Below are positions 1-6,369 of a DNA stretch of 11,187 bases, in pieces (positions within the stretch are counted from its first letter, which is position 1; every line of letters begins with the position of its first letter). Origin of the DNA: DATGFB01 sp032160545. GTDB taxonomy: Bacteria; Actinomycetota; Actinomycetes; Mycobacteriales; Jatrophihabitantaceae. The translations under genes were made by a program, and so were the position numbers. The notes below the pieces were generated by a model that had not been told where the DNA came from, searched no databases, and worked only from the letters and a program-made list of their open reading frames with translations. The stretch lies in assembly GCA_032160545.1 (NCBI GenBank), contig JAVHVN010000173.1, positions 1-11,187 on the forward strand, read 5' to 3'.

Positions 1-54
1 CGCGGCGGCGACGCCCATGCCCAGCAGGATCAGGAACAGAACCAGAGCGACCAT
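1..54 (-). CDS. N-terminal fragment of a putative membrane or secreted protein (runs off left edge)
   Basis: Reading the minus strand from an ATG at 54 gives 18 open codons to the window edge, MVALVLFLILLGMGVAAA, an unbroken hydrophobic stretch typical of a first transmembrane helix or an uncleaved signal anchor. It is divergent from the AraC-family regulator, an arrangement common for regulator/target pairs, although nothing here proves regulation. No strong Shine-Dalgarno sequence precedes the ATG. The family cannot be named from 18 residues. A chance open stretch of this length is possible, but its composition is strikingly membrane-like and it starts with ATG. Confidence 0.45.
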   Translation of the reverse strand, partial: MVALVLFLILLGMGVAAA

Positions 55-73
55 GGCACCAAGTCTGCATCCG

Positions 74-119
74 TTGAGATCCTGACCGCGACTGCCTTTA
101 TGTCGAGGTACGTTGATTT
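74..119. promoter_or_regulatory. Probable divergent promoter patch upstream of the AraC-family regulator
   Basis: Positions 74-79 read TTGAGA, five of six matches to the sigma-70 -35 hexamer. An unusually AT-rich patch follows at 97-119. A -10 element near 97-104 would give a 5' leader of roughly 40 nt before the GTG at 149. The -10 match is poor, so this is only a candidate. The minus strand of the same patch could serve the divergent gene at the left edge. Confidence 0.25.
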
Positions 120-148
120 GCTGCCACCGAGTCGGGCAGGCTGGCCAT

Positions 149-1117
149 GTGGCCATCACCGATGTTGCAATCCTGGCGCTTCCGCACGTCCAGCCGTTCG
201 AACTGGGCGTCGCGTGGGAGGGCTTCGGCGTCGATCGTCGTGACGACGGAGTGCCCGCCTACGACTGCGCGATCATCTCCGAGACCGGCACTGTGCGCAC
301 CTCGGCCGGGGTCACCATGAACACGGAGCACCGCCTCGAGCGCGCGGAGCGGGCCGACCTCGTGATCGTCCCGGCGTGCGGGGACGATCCCGTTGTGTCC
401 GATGCCGTAGTGCGGATGTTGCGCCGCGCCGTCGATCGCGGCGCAAAGGTGATGAGCGTGTGTTCCGGGGCGTTCGTCCTGGGCCGGGCGGGCCTGCTCG
501 ACGGACGCCGATGCACCACCCACTGGCGGCACTCCGACCGGCTCACCAGGCTGTTCCCCTCGGCGCGGGTCGATCCTGACGTGCTGTTCGTGTGCGACGG
601 TCCGGTGCTCACCTCGGCCGGCAGCGCCGCGGGGCTCGACCTGTGCCTGCACATCATCCGTACCGATCACGGCGAGGAGATCGCCCGCCGCGTCGCCCGG
701 CGCATGGTCATGCCGCCGTACCGCGACGGCGGCCAGGCACAGTTCGTCGAGACCCCGATCCGGGTGACGCCGGCTCAGACGCTCGCGCCGCTCCTGGACG
801 ACATCGCCGCCCAGCTCGACCAGGACTATTCGATCGACGATCTCGCCGCACGGGCGGGGATGAGCGCCCGGACGTTCGCCCGGCGGTTTCGAGCCGAGAC
901 CGGGACGACCCCCTATCTATGGCTCACTCACCAGCGCGTGCTGCTCGCCCGCCGCGTGCTGGAGGAGGGCGACGACACGATCGACGCGATCGCGTACCGG
1001 TGCGGGTTCGGCTCGGCCGCCATGCTGCGCCACCACTTCTCCCGGATCGTGGGCGTGTCGCCGGCGGCATACCGGCGCACCTTCCGCGACCGTCCGGATC
1101 GCGCGCCGGCCGCGTAG
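149..1117 (+). CDS. GlxA/FtrA-type AraC-family transcriptional regulator with DJ-1/PfpI domain
   Basis: Predicted cytoplasmic DNA-binding regulator of 322 residues. Residues about 5-190 form a DJ-1/PfpI (class I glutamine amidotransferase-like) sensor domain. It has the strand VIVPACG and the nucleophile elbow SVCSGAFVLG with Cys105, followed by GLLDGRRCTTHW, which is characteristic of the GlxA/FtrA group. Residues about 215-318 are an AraC double helix-turn-helix: first helix pair around IDDLAARAGMSARTFARRF, second around IDAIAYRCGFGSAAMLRHHF, closing with GVSPAAYRRTF. I chose the GTG at 149 because GCAGG lies 8 nt upstream and the DJ-1 fold begins immediately. An in-frame TTG at 113 would add 12 residues of poor quality. 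The ligand and target genes are not visible; the sensor domain in this family is generally thought to be non-catalytic. The divergent gene at the left edge is the natural candidate target. Confidence 0.9.
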   Translation: MAITDVAILALPHVQPFELGVAWEGFGVDRRDDGVPAYDCAIISETGTVRTSAGVTMNTEHRLERAERADLVIVPACGDDPVVSDAVVRMLRRAVDRGAKVMSVCSGAFVLGRAGLLDGRRCTTHWRHSDRLTRLFPSARVDPDVLFVCDGPVLTSAGSAAGLDLCLHIIRTDHGEEIARRVARRMVMPPYRDGGQAQFVETPIRVTPAQTLAPLLDDIAAQLDQDYSIDDLAARAGMSARTFARRFRAETGTTPYLWLTHQRVLLARRVLEEGDDTIDAIAYRCGFGSAAMLRHHFSRIVGVSPAAYRRTFRDRPDRAPAA

Positions 1118-1194
1118 CCCACCGGTCCGACATTCCCGTCGCTTCCGGTCCACAACCCGCCCGCGCTGCACAGCTCGGGCCGTGCGTCGCCCGC

Positions 1195-1213
1195 CGGGGT
1201 CGTCCCCGCGTTT
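1195..1213 (+). terminator. Weak candidate terminator hairpin after the AraC-family regulator
   Basis: A 5-bp stem, CGGGG (1195-1199) with CCCCG (1204-1208), closes a TCGT tetraloop and is followed by CGTTT. It lies between the regulator and ssb on the strand they share. The stem is short and the T-run has only three bases, so this may be chance in GC-rich DNA. The rest of 1118-1275 shows no convincing gene or promoter. Confidence 0.25.
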
Positions 1214-1262
1214 GAGTGGTCGAGCGCCCAGACCGGGCGAGCCGGGCGACCGGGAACACGCT

Positions 1263-1267
1263 AGGAG
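1263..1267 (+). promoter_or_regulatory. Shine-Dalgarno sequence fixing the ssb start
   Basis: AGGAG ends 8 nt before the ATG at 1276. The reading frame stays open upstream to 1216, so this site decides the start in favour of 1276. It also disfavours the internal ATG at 1291, before which no comparable site lies. Confidence 0.75.
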
Positions 1268-1275
1268 TAACTGCG

Positions 1276-1785
1276 ATGAGGGACACGATCATGACGATCG
1301 TCGGCAACGTGGTGGACGAGCCGCGCATCCGCCTGACGAAGAACGGCCACGCGGTCACCAACTTCCGGGTGGCCTCGACCTCGCGGCGCTGGGACCGCGA
1401 ATCCGAGTGCTACGTCGACAACGCGACGCTGTTCGTCAATGTCTCGTGCTGGCGGGCACTCGCCGAGAACACCGCTACCTCGTTGCACAAGGGGCAGCCG
1501 GTGCTGGTGACCGGCCGGTACTACTCACGGCAGTACACGGTGAACGAGGTGGCTCGCGTCGCCTACGAGCTGGACGCGATCGCGGTCGGCCACGATCTGT
1601 CCCGTGGCACGACCGAGTTCCGCAAGCTGGTACGCCCGCGCGGCGTCGAGGTCGACGCGGAGGGAATTCCGGCGGATCGGAGCGACGAGTGGCTCGACCT
1701 CGCGGACGACGGTGGCGCGAACGGGCTCGAGCTCGGCGGCGAGGACCAGGTGCCGGCGGCGCTGGGGCAGCCGGTCGGCGCCTGA
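1276..1785 (+). CDS. ssb: Single-stranded DNA-binding protein paralogue (SsbB-like)
   Basis: A 169-residue protein whose first ~105 residues form an SSB OB-fold. Landmarks are TIVGNVVDEPRIR, the F-R-V-A-S strand around residues 30-34, LFVNVSCWRALAENTATSLHKG (52-72), then PVLVTGRYYSRQY. It should bind single-stranded DNA, probably as an oligomer. The C-terminal ~50 residues are acidic but end in LGQPVGA. The DDDIPF-type tip that principal SSBs use to recruit replication and repair partners is absent. That, with location beside ettA rather than between rpsF and rpsR, suggests the secondary actinobacterial SSB (compare Rv2478c of M. tuberculosis, from memory). Start chosen at ATG 1276 because of the upstream AGGAG. 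A strong hairpin separates it from ettA. The OB-fold assignment is firm; the paralogue assignment is inference. Confidence 0.9.
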   Translation: MRDTIMTIVGNVVDEPRIRLTKNGHAVTNFRVASTSRRWDRESECYVDNATLFVNVSCWRALAENTATSLHKGQPVLVTGRYYSRQYTVNEVARVAYELDAIAVGHDLSRGTTEFRKLVRPRGVEVDAEGIPADRSDEWLDLADDGGANGLELGGEDQVPAALGQPVGA

Positions 1786-1797
1786 GACCGGGCGTGG

Positions 1798-1852
1798 CGC
1801 ACCGGCCGTGACAGAACTGGGACACTGGATGTCACGGCCGGTGCGTTTCCCC
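1798..1852 (+). terminator. Perfect 16-bp hairpin between ssb and ettA (terminator or attenuator)
   Basis: Positions 1798-1813 (CGCACCGGCCGTGACA) are exactly complementary to 1830-1845, with a 16-nt loop at 1814-1829. The sequence directly after on the plus strand is TTTCCCC. The opposite strand has no T-rich flank, so the orientation favours termination of the ssb transcript. It begins 12 bp after the ssb stop codon and ends 59 nt before the ettA start. A perfect stem of this length is very unlikely by chance. It could instead be a read-through attenuator in a shared transcript, since no clear ettA promoter is seen downstream. Confidence 0.7.
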
Positions 1853-1882
1853 GGCGCAGACAGGCCCGAGCGGGCAACCCGG

Positions 1883-1904
1883 CAGGACAGGACAGGGACG
1901 GACA
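1883..1904 (+). promoter_or_regulatory. Repeated GGACA purine tract and Shine-Dalgarno region of ettA
   Basis: Just before the GTG start, GGACA or close variants recur four times. They include AGGGA at 1894-1898, 6 nt from the start codon, which is the best-placed ribosome-binding match. The repeated AGG units offer several overlapping registers for 16S rRNA pairing. This supports the GTG at 1905 as the start. Confidence 0.5.
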
Positions 1905-3587
1905 GTGGCTCAGTTCATTTACACGATGTACAAGGTGCGCAAGGCGCACGGCGACAAGGTGATCCTCGACGACGTCACCCTGTCCTTTCTCCCTGGCGCG
2001 AAGATCGGCGTGGTCGGCCCCAACGGCGCCGGCAAATCCAGCGTCCTGAAGATCATGGCCGGGCTCGACCAGGCGTCGAACGGCGACGCGAAGCTCGCCG
2101 ACGGTGCCTCGGTCGGCATGCTGCAGCAGGAACCGCCGCTCGACGAGGACAAGACCGTTCGCGAGAACGTCGAGCTGGCCGTCGCCGAGCTGCGCGGCGA
2201 CCTGCAGCGGTTCGAGGAGGTCTCGGCCGCCATGGGCGAGCCGGACGCCGACTTCGACACGCTGCTTACCGAGCAGGGCAACCTGATGGAGCGCATCGAG
2301 CACGCGAATGGTTGGGAGCTCGACAGTCGGATCGAACAGGCCATGGACGCGCTGCGCTGCCCGCCGGGCGACTCGCCGGTCACCCACCTCTCCGGCGGTG
2401 AGCGGCGCCGCGTCGCGCTGTGCAAGCTGCTGCTCGAGGCGCCCGACCTGCTGCTTCTGGACGAGCCGACCAACCACCTCGACGCCGAGAGCGTGCAGTG
2501 GCTCGAGCAGCATCTGGCGAAATACCCGGGGACCGTCCTGGCCGTCACACACGACCGGTACTTCCTCGACAACGTCGCCGAGTGGATCCTCGAGCTCGAT
2601 CGCGGCCGCGCCTTCCCGTACGAGGGCAACTACTCGACCTACCTCGAGAAGAAGGCCGAGCGCCTCACCGTCCAGGGCAAGAAGGATCAGAAGCTCGAGC
2701 GGCGCCTGCGCGAGGAGCTGGATTGGGTGCGCCAGAACGCGAAGGGCCGGCAGGCCAAGAGCAAGGCTCGGCTGCAGCGCTACGAGGAGATGGCGAACGA
2801 GGCCGAGAAGACCCGCAAGCTCGACTTCGAAGAGATCCAGATCCCGCCCGGTCCGCGGCTGGGCACCCTCGTCGTCGAGGCCAACGGGCTGAGCAAGGGC
2901 TTCGACGGCGAGCAGTTGCTCGACGACGTGTCCTTCACCCTGCCGCGCGGTGGCATCGTCGGCGTCATCGGCCCGAACGGCGTCGGCAAGACGACGCTGT
3001 TCAAGATGATCGTCGGGCAGGAGAAGCCCGACGACGGCGAACTGCGCCTTGGCGAGACCGTCAAGCTCAGCTACGTCGACCAGTCGCGCGCCGGCATCGA
3101 CCCGACCAAGACCCTGTGGCAGGTCGTTTCCGACGGGCTCGACCACATCAACGTCGGCAACGTCGAGATGCCGTCGCGGGCGTACGTCTCGGCATTCGGG
3201 TTCAAGGGCCCCGACCAGCAGAAGCCGGCCGGCGTGCTGTCCGGCGGCGAGCGCAACCGCCTCAATCTGGCGCTGACCCTCAAGGAGGGCGGCAACGTGC
3301 TGCTGCTCGACGAGCCCACGAACGACCTCGACGTCGAGACGCTGGGTTCGCTCGAGAACGCATTGCTCCAGTTCCCGGGCTGCGCCGTGATCACCAGCCA
3401 CGACCGATGGTTCCTCGACCGGGTGGCGACGCACATCCTGGCGTGGGAGGGCGACGCCGAGAACCCCGCGAAGTGGTTCTGGTTCGAAGGCAACTTCGAC
3501 GCCTACGAGAAGAACAAGGTCGAGCGACTCGGTGCCGAGGCGGCGCGCCCGCATGCCGTGACGCACCGCAAGCTCAGCCGCGACTGA
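1905..3587 (+). CDS. ettA: Energy-dependent translational throttle protein EttA (ABC-F ATPase)
   Basis: Cytoplasmic ABC-F ATPase of 560 residues, close to the ~555 of E. coli EttA. The family binds the ribosomal E site and couples early elongation to ATP/ADP ratio. It has no transmembrane domain. First ABC domain: Walker A GPNGAGKSS at 38-46, arm insertion about 95-140, signature LSGGER at 162-167, Walker B with catalytic Glu187, and H-loop THDRYF at 215-220. A charged linker (about 242-320, ending IPPGPRLG) is the P-site tRNA interaction motif. Second ABC domain: Walker A GPNGVGKTT at 356-364, signature LSGGER at 445-450, catalytic Glu470, H-loop SHDRWF. Both catalytic glutamates are intact, so both ATP sites should be competent. 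The start is a GTG supported by an upstream AGG-rich tract. The thioesterase gene begins 24 bp after the stop, suggesting cotranscription. Confusion with resistance-type ABC-F proteins is unlikely given length and linker. Confidence 0.97.
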   Translation: MAQFIYTMYKVRKAHGDKVILDDVTLSFLPGAKIGVVGPNGAGKSSVLKIMAGLDQASNGDAKLADGASVGMLQQEPPLDEDKTVRENVELAVAELRGDLQRFEEVSAAMGEPDADFDTLLTEQGNLMERIEHANGWELDSRIEQAMDALRCPPGDSPVTHLSGGERRRVALCKLLLEAPDLLLLDEPTNHLDAESVQWLEQHLAKYPGTVLAVTHDRYFLDNVAEWILELDRGRAFPYEGNYSTYLEKKAERLTVQGKKDQKLERRLREELDWVRQNAKGRQAKSKARLQRYEEMANEAEKTRKLDFEEIQIPPGPRLGTLVVEANGLSKGFDGEQLLDDVSFTLPRGGIVGVIGPNGVGKTTLFKMIVGQEKPDDGELRLGETVKLSYVDQSRAGIDPTKTLWQVVSDGLDHINVGNVEMPSRAYVSAFGFKGPDQQKPAGVLSGGERNRLNLALTLKEGGNVLLLDEPTNDLDVETLGSLENALLQFPGCAVITSHDRWFLDRVATHILAWEGDAENPAKWFWFEGNFDAYEKNKVERLGAEAARPHAVTHRKLSRD

Positions 3588-3611
3588 CGCGACGTCATCG
3601 GCGAGGCAGCG

Positions 3612-4046
3612 ATGGCGCGGTTCGTTCACGAGGTGCACATGCGCTGGTCGGACATGGACGCCTACCGGCATATCAACAATTCCGCCTACCTCGCGTATCT
3701 CGAGCAGGCGCGCGTGGCGATGTTCTTCCACCGGCACGAGGGCTTCTCGAGCGGCACCGTCATCGCCCGGCATGAGATCGACTACCTGCGACCGGTGGTC
3801 TTCGGCCTCGAACCGTTGCGACTGGAGGTGTGGATCGAGCGGATCCGCGGAGCGGGCTTCACCGTGCGGTACGAGGTCTTCGAAGCCGACCGGATCGCGG
3901 CACGGGCCGCGACCGTCTGCGTGACCTATGACTTCGCGGCCGAGCGGCCGCGCCGGCTCACCGACGAGGAACGGGAGATCCTCGCCGGCTTCGCCGATAG
4001 CACCGACAGCACAGACAGCACCGACTGCACCGACAGCACGGCATGA
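3612..4046 (+). CDS. Hotdog-fold acyl-CoA thioesterase (4-hydroxybenzoyl-CoA thioesterase family)
   Basis: A 144-residue predicted cytoplasmic thioesterase that probably hydrolyses an acyl-CoA; the substrate cannot be read from sequence. The family hallmark is at the N-terminus: RWSDMDAYRHINNSAYLAYL (residues 11-30), with the acidic residues Asp14/Asp16 and the H-x-N-N turn, then IARHEIDYLRPV starting the core sheet. The hotdog domain ends near residue 118 and is followed by LTDEEREILAGFA. The last residues, 129-144, are five Asp-Ser/Cys-Thr units encoded by a 9-bp tandem repeat, an unusual tail outside the fold. GAGG at 3603-3606 precedes the ATG. The stop codon overlaps the next start as ATGA, so the two genes are probably translationally coupled. 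Position after ettA matches Rv2475c in M. tuberculosis (from memory), where a glutamate dehydrogenase gene intervenes that is absent here. Confidence 0.9.
   Translation: MARFVHEVHMRWSDMDAYRHINNSAYLAYLEQARVAMFFHRHEGFSSGTVIARHEIDYLRPVVFGLEPLRLEVWIERIRGAGFTVRYEVFEADRIAARAATVCVTYDFAAERPRRLTDEEREILAGFADSTDSTDSTDCTDSTA
3996..4040 (+). repeat. Five 9-bp tandem repeats encoding Asp-Ser-Thr at the thioesterase C-terminus
   Basis: Units begin at 3996, 4005, 4014, 4023 and 4032, with consensus GACAGCACC. Each differs from the consensus by at most one base except the first (GATAGCACC, a synonymous change) and the fourth (GACTGCACC, Ser to Cys). They read DST-DST-DST-DCT-DST. Because units are multiples of three, copy-number change would keep frame and preserve the overlap with the next start codon. 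Confidence 0.85.
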
Positions 4047-4711
4047 CGGAAACCGAGCTTGCCGGCATCGGCGAGGTGCTCGGCGAGCTGGCGCCGGTAC
4101 TGCGCCGAGCGGTAGCCCTCGACCCGGCGGCCATCACCCGGCTGCGCGCATCCGACGGCGTGGTGGGAGTGCTCGTCGGCCTGCCGTTCGGAGTCCTGGT
4201 GGGGCGCAGCGTCACCGCCCCGCCCGGGGAGCCGCTTGACGTCGTCGTCCGGGCCGCCGACCTGCTCGACTGGCTCGACGGCGAGACCGAGGCATCGCCC
4301 CAGCGGCGGGACGCCGAGTGGCGCGGCGGCTCCCCGCCGGTGTCGGGCTGGCATCGGTTCGACACCGTTCCCGACGCCGTGATCCGCCCGCTAGTGCGCA
4401 CCGGCGCGCTCACGCTGAGCGAACTGGGGGAGCGGGTCGGCGTCCCGGGTGCCCAGCCGCGAGCCGAGGTCGCCGACGCGCTGCTGGACGCAGTCGTCCT
4501 CACGGTCACCGCCGACGACGGCAGCGGCACTGCCGAGATCACACTGCGTGCAGTCAGCGCGCTGATCCGCATGGGCTTCGTGCCGCCCGGATCGCAGGTC
4601 CACGTCGAGCGCCGCGGCCGCTGGATCCGGCTGCTCGCGACGTTCGGCGCGGTGTATCTCGAAGCCCCGGGTGGCGCGCTCGGCATCGCCCCTCGTCGAG
4701 GGCTCGGCTAG
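4043..4711 (+). CDS. Conserved actinobacterial protein of unknown function
   Basis: A 222-residue protein without a domain I can name. No signal peptide or clear transmembrane helix is visible, so it is probably cytoplasmic. The N-terminal half is rich in Ala, Leu and Val (VVGVLVGLPFGVLVGRSV, about 40-57). The middle contains GWHRFDTVPDAVIRPLVRTG and LTLSELGERVGVP. The C-terminal part has LRAVSALIRMGFVP and RRGRWIRLLATFGAVYLE, then GGALGIAP. Its ATG overlaps the thioesterase stop as ATGA. The upstream bases are the thioesterase repeat with no Shine-Dalgarno match, which implies translational coupling. Its place in the ettA-thioesterase series corresponds to Rv2474c (from memory), so it is likely a conserved partner gene, but the function is not known to me. 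It ends one base before the converging aglA stop. Confidence 0.8.
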   Translation: MTETELAGIGEVLGELAPVLRRAVALDPAAITRLRASDGVVGVLVGLPFGVLVGRSVTAPPGEPLDVVVRAADLLDWLDGETEASPQRRDAEWRGGSPPVSGWHRFDTVPDAVIRPLVRTGALTLSELGERVGVPGAQPRAEVADALLDAVVLTVTADDGSGTAEITLRAVSALIRMGFVPPGSQVHVERRGRWIRLLATFGAVYLEAPGGALGIAPRRGLG

Positions 4712-4712
4712 A

Positions 4713-6332
4713 TCACCTGCGCACCCACACGGCGGCGTCGGCGGGCAGCGATCCCTCCGAGACCGGAGCGGAGGCCAGCAGCACCTCGCCCGGAGGCAGC
4801 CGCACGGCCTCGTCGCCGGTGTTGACCACCACGTGGATCGAGCCGCGCCGGTACGCGAGCACGTCATCATCGACGTCGTCGACCCAGCCGAAGGGACCGG
4901 TGAGCAGGTCCGAGTCACTGTGCCGCAGCGCGAGTGCGCGCCGGTACAGGTGCAGCGTCGAGTCCGGGTCGTCCTCCTGAGCGGCGACGGTCACCGACTT
5001 CCACTCGGGCGGCATCGGCAGCCAGCTCGACTGGCCGGTCGTAAATCCGAACGGCGGCTCGTCGCCTTCCCAGGGCAACGGCACCCGCTCACCGTCGCGA
5101 CCTCGCTCGGTGTGCCCGCTGCGTTCCCAGCTCGGGTCCTGCAGCGCCCAGTCCGGCAGCTCGACATTGGCCAGCCCCAGTTCGTCGCCGTTGTAGACGT
5201 AGACGGCGCCCGGCAGCGAGAACTGGACGAGAGCCGCCGCGCGTGCGCGCGCCACGCCCCGCTCGACGCCGATCCCGCCGCTGCCGAACCGGGTGGCCGC
5301 ACGGTCCACGTCGTGGTTGCTCAGAACCCACGTGCACGGCGCGCCGACCTGGGCAAGCGCGTCCATCGAGCGGGTGATGGCGGCGCGGTAGCTGGCCGCC
5401 CCCCACGGTGCCTCGAGCAGTTCGAAGTTGAAGGCGAGGTTCAGCTCGTCCGGTCGGACGTAGCGCGCGAGCCGCTCGGGGCTGGGTACCCACGCCTCGC
5501 CGACGGCCATCCGCTCGCCCGGGTACGAATCGAGCACCCGGCGGAACATGCGGTGGATCTCGTGCACCCCTTCGCGATCCCAGCGCACGTCGTCGCCCAC
5601 CGGGACAGTCAGGTGGTCGCCCGCCGGCTTGATCGCCGCCGGGTCGACGTCGGGGAGCCCTTCGGGCTTGGCCATGCTGTGCGCGACGTCGATGCGGAAG
5701 CCGTCGACGCCGCGGTCGAGCCAGAACCGCAGGACGCGCTCGAACTCGGCGGGCACCTCCGGGTTGTCCCAGTTGAGGTCGGGCTGCTCGGGCGCGAACA
5801 GGTGCAGGTACCACTCACCGTCGGGCTGTCCGTCCGGCGTCGTGGCCGGCATTCGCGTCCAGGCGGGGCCGCCGAACACCGACGGCCAGTTGTTCGGAGG
5901 CTCCGCGCCGTCCGGCCCGCGCCCCGGCCGGAAGATGAACCGTGCCCGCTCGGGCCTGCCTGGGCCAGCTGCGATGGCCGCACGGAACCACGGGTGCTCT
6001 TCGGAGAAGTGATTGGGCACCACGTCGATCGTCACCCGGATGCCTCGTGCGTGGGCCTCCGCGAGCAGGGCGTCGAAGTCTGCGAGGGTGCCGAAGATCG
6101 GGTCGACGTCACAGGGGTCGGCGACGTCGTAGCCTCCGTCGGCCATCGGAGAGCGGTAGAACGGCGAGAGCCAGATCGCATCGATGCCGAGCCGGGTGAG
6201 GTGGTCGAGGCGCTGGCACACGCCGATGAGGTCGCCGGTTCCGTCGCCGTTGCCGTCGGCGAAACTGCGTGGATAGACCTGATAGAAGACCGCGGTTGCC
6301 CACCACGGCTGGCTGTAAGCGCTTTGAGTCAC
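4713..6332 (-). CDS. aglA: Alpha-glucosidase, glycoside hydrolase family 13
   Basis: A 539-residue cytoplasmic GH13 enzyme predicted to release glucose from alpha-glucosides such as maltose, oligosaccharides or trehalose-related sugars. The (beta/alpha)8 barrel starts with WWATAVFYQVYPRSFADGNGDG. Conserved regions are in order: DVVPNH (103-108), GFRIDVAH (211-218) with nucleophile Asp215, GEAW with acid/base Glu279, and LSNHDVDR with Asp341. The loop GRDGERVPLPW (411-421) is typical of oligo-alpha-glucosidases, and a beta-rich C-terminal domain follows from about 455. The GTG start at 6332 is preferred because GGGAG lies about 11 nt upstream and the barrel begins at once; the frame is open further upstream but gives non-homologous sequence. 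It follows glbO by 37 bp on the same strand, so they are probably cotranscribed, as in mycobacteria. A LacI-type palindrome overlaps its first codons. Confidence 0.95.
   Translation of the reverse strand: MTQSAYSQPWWATAVFYQVYPRSFADGNGDGTGDLIGVCQRLDHLTRLGIDAIWLSPFYRSPMADGGYDVADPCDVDPIFGTLADFDALLAEAHARGIRVTIDVVPNHFSEEHPWFRAAIAAGPGRPERARFIFRPGRGPDGAEPPNNWPSVFGGPAWTRMPATTPDGQPDGEWYLHLFAPEQPDLNWDNPEVPAEFERVLRFWLDRGVDGFRIDVAHSMAKPEGLPDVDPAAIKPAGDHLTVPVGDDVRWDREGVHEIHRMFRRVLDSYPGERMAVGEAWVPSPERLARYVRPDELNLAFNFELLEAPWGAASYRAAITRSMDALAQVGAPCTWVLSNHDVDRAATRFGSGGIGVERGVARARAAALVQFSLPGAVYVYNGDELGLANVELPDWALQDPSWERSGHTERGRDGERVPLPWEGDEPPFGFTTGQSSWLPMPPEWKSVTVAAQEDDPDSTLHLYRRALALRHSDSDLLTGPFGWVDDVDDDVLAYRRGSIHVVVNTGDEAVRLPPGEVLLASAPVSEGSLPADAAVWVRR
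6314..6327. promoter_or_regulatory. LacI-family operator-like palindrome inside the start of aglA
   Basis: TGTAAGCGCTTTGA contains the perfect 8-bp palindrome AAGCGCTT (6317-6324), the usual core of LacI/GalR-family and cre-type operators that control sugar-use genes. It lies at codons 2-7 of aglA. AT-rich outer bases are rare in this GC-rich window. A repressor bound here could block initiation or early elongation. No LacI-type regulator gene is in the window. Confidence 0.35.
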
Positions 6333-6369
6333 CGGTTCATTGTCTCCCAGGCCGCCGCTCGCCAACGCC

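Noticed and set aside
1563..3773. A 736-codon open frame on the minus strand opposite ssb and ettA.
   Set aside because: It is antisense to the unmistakable EttA gene and arises from G/C-rich third positions. Its translation is low in complexity and shows no domain.
4689..4704. A small hairpin, CCCT...AGGG, at the end of the unknown gene as a possible terminator.
   Set aside because: The stem is only about 4-5 bp, lies inside coding sequence and has no T-run.
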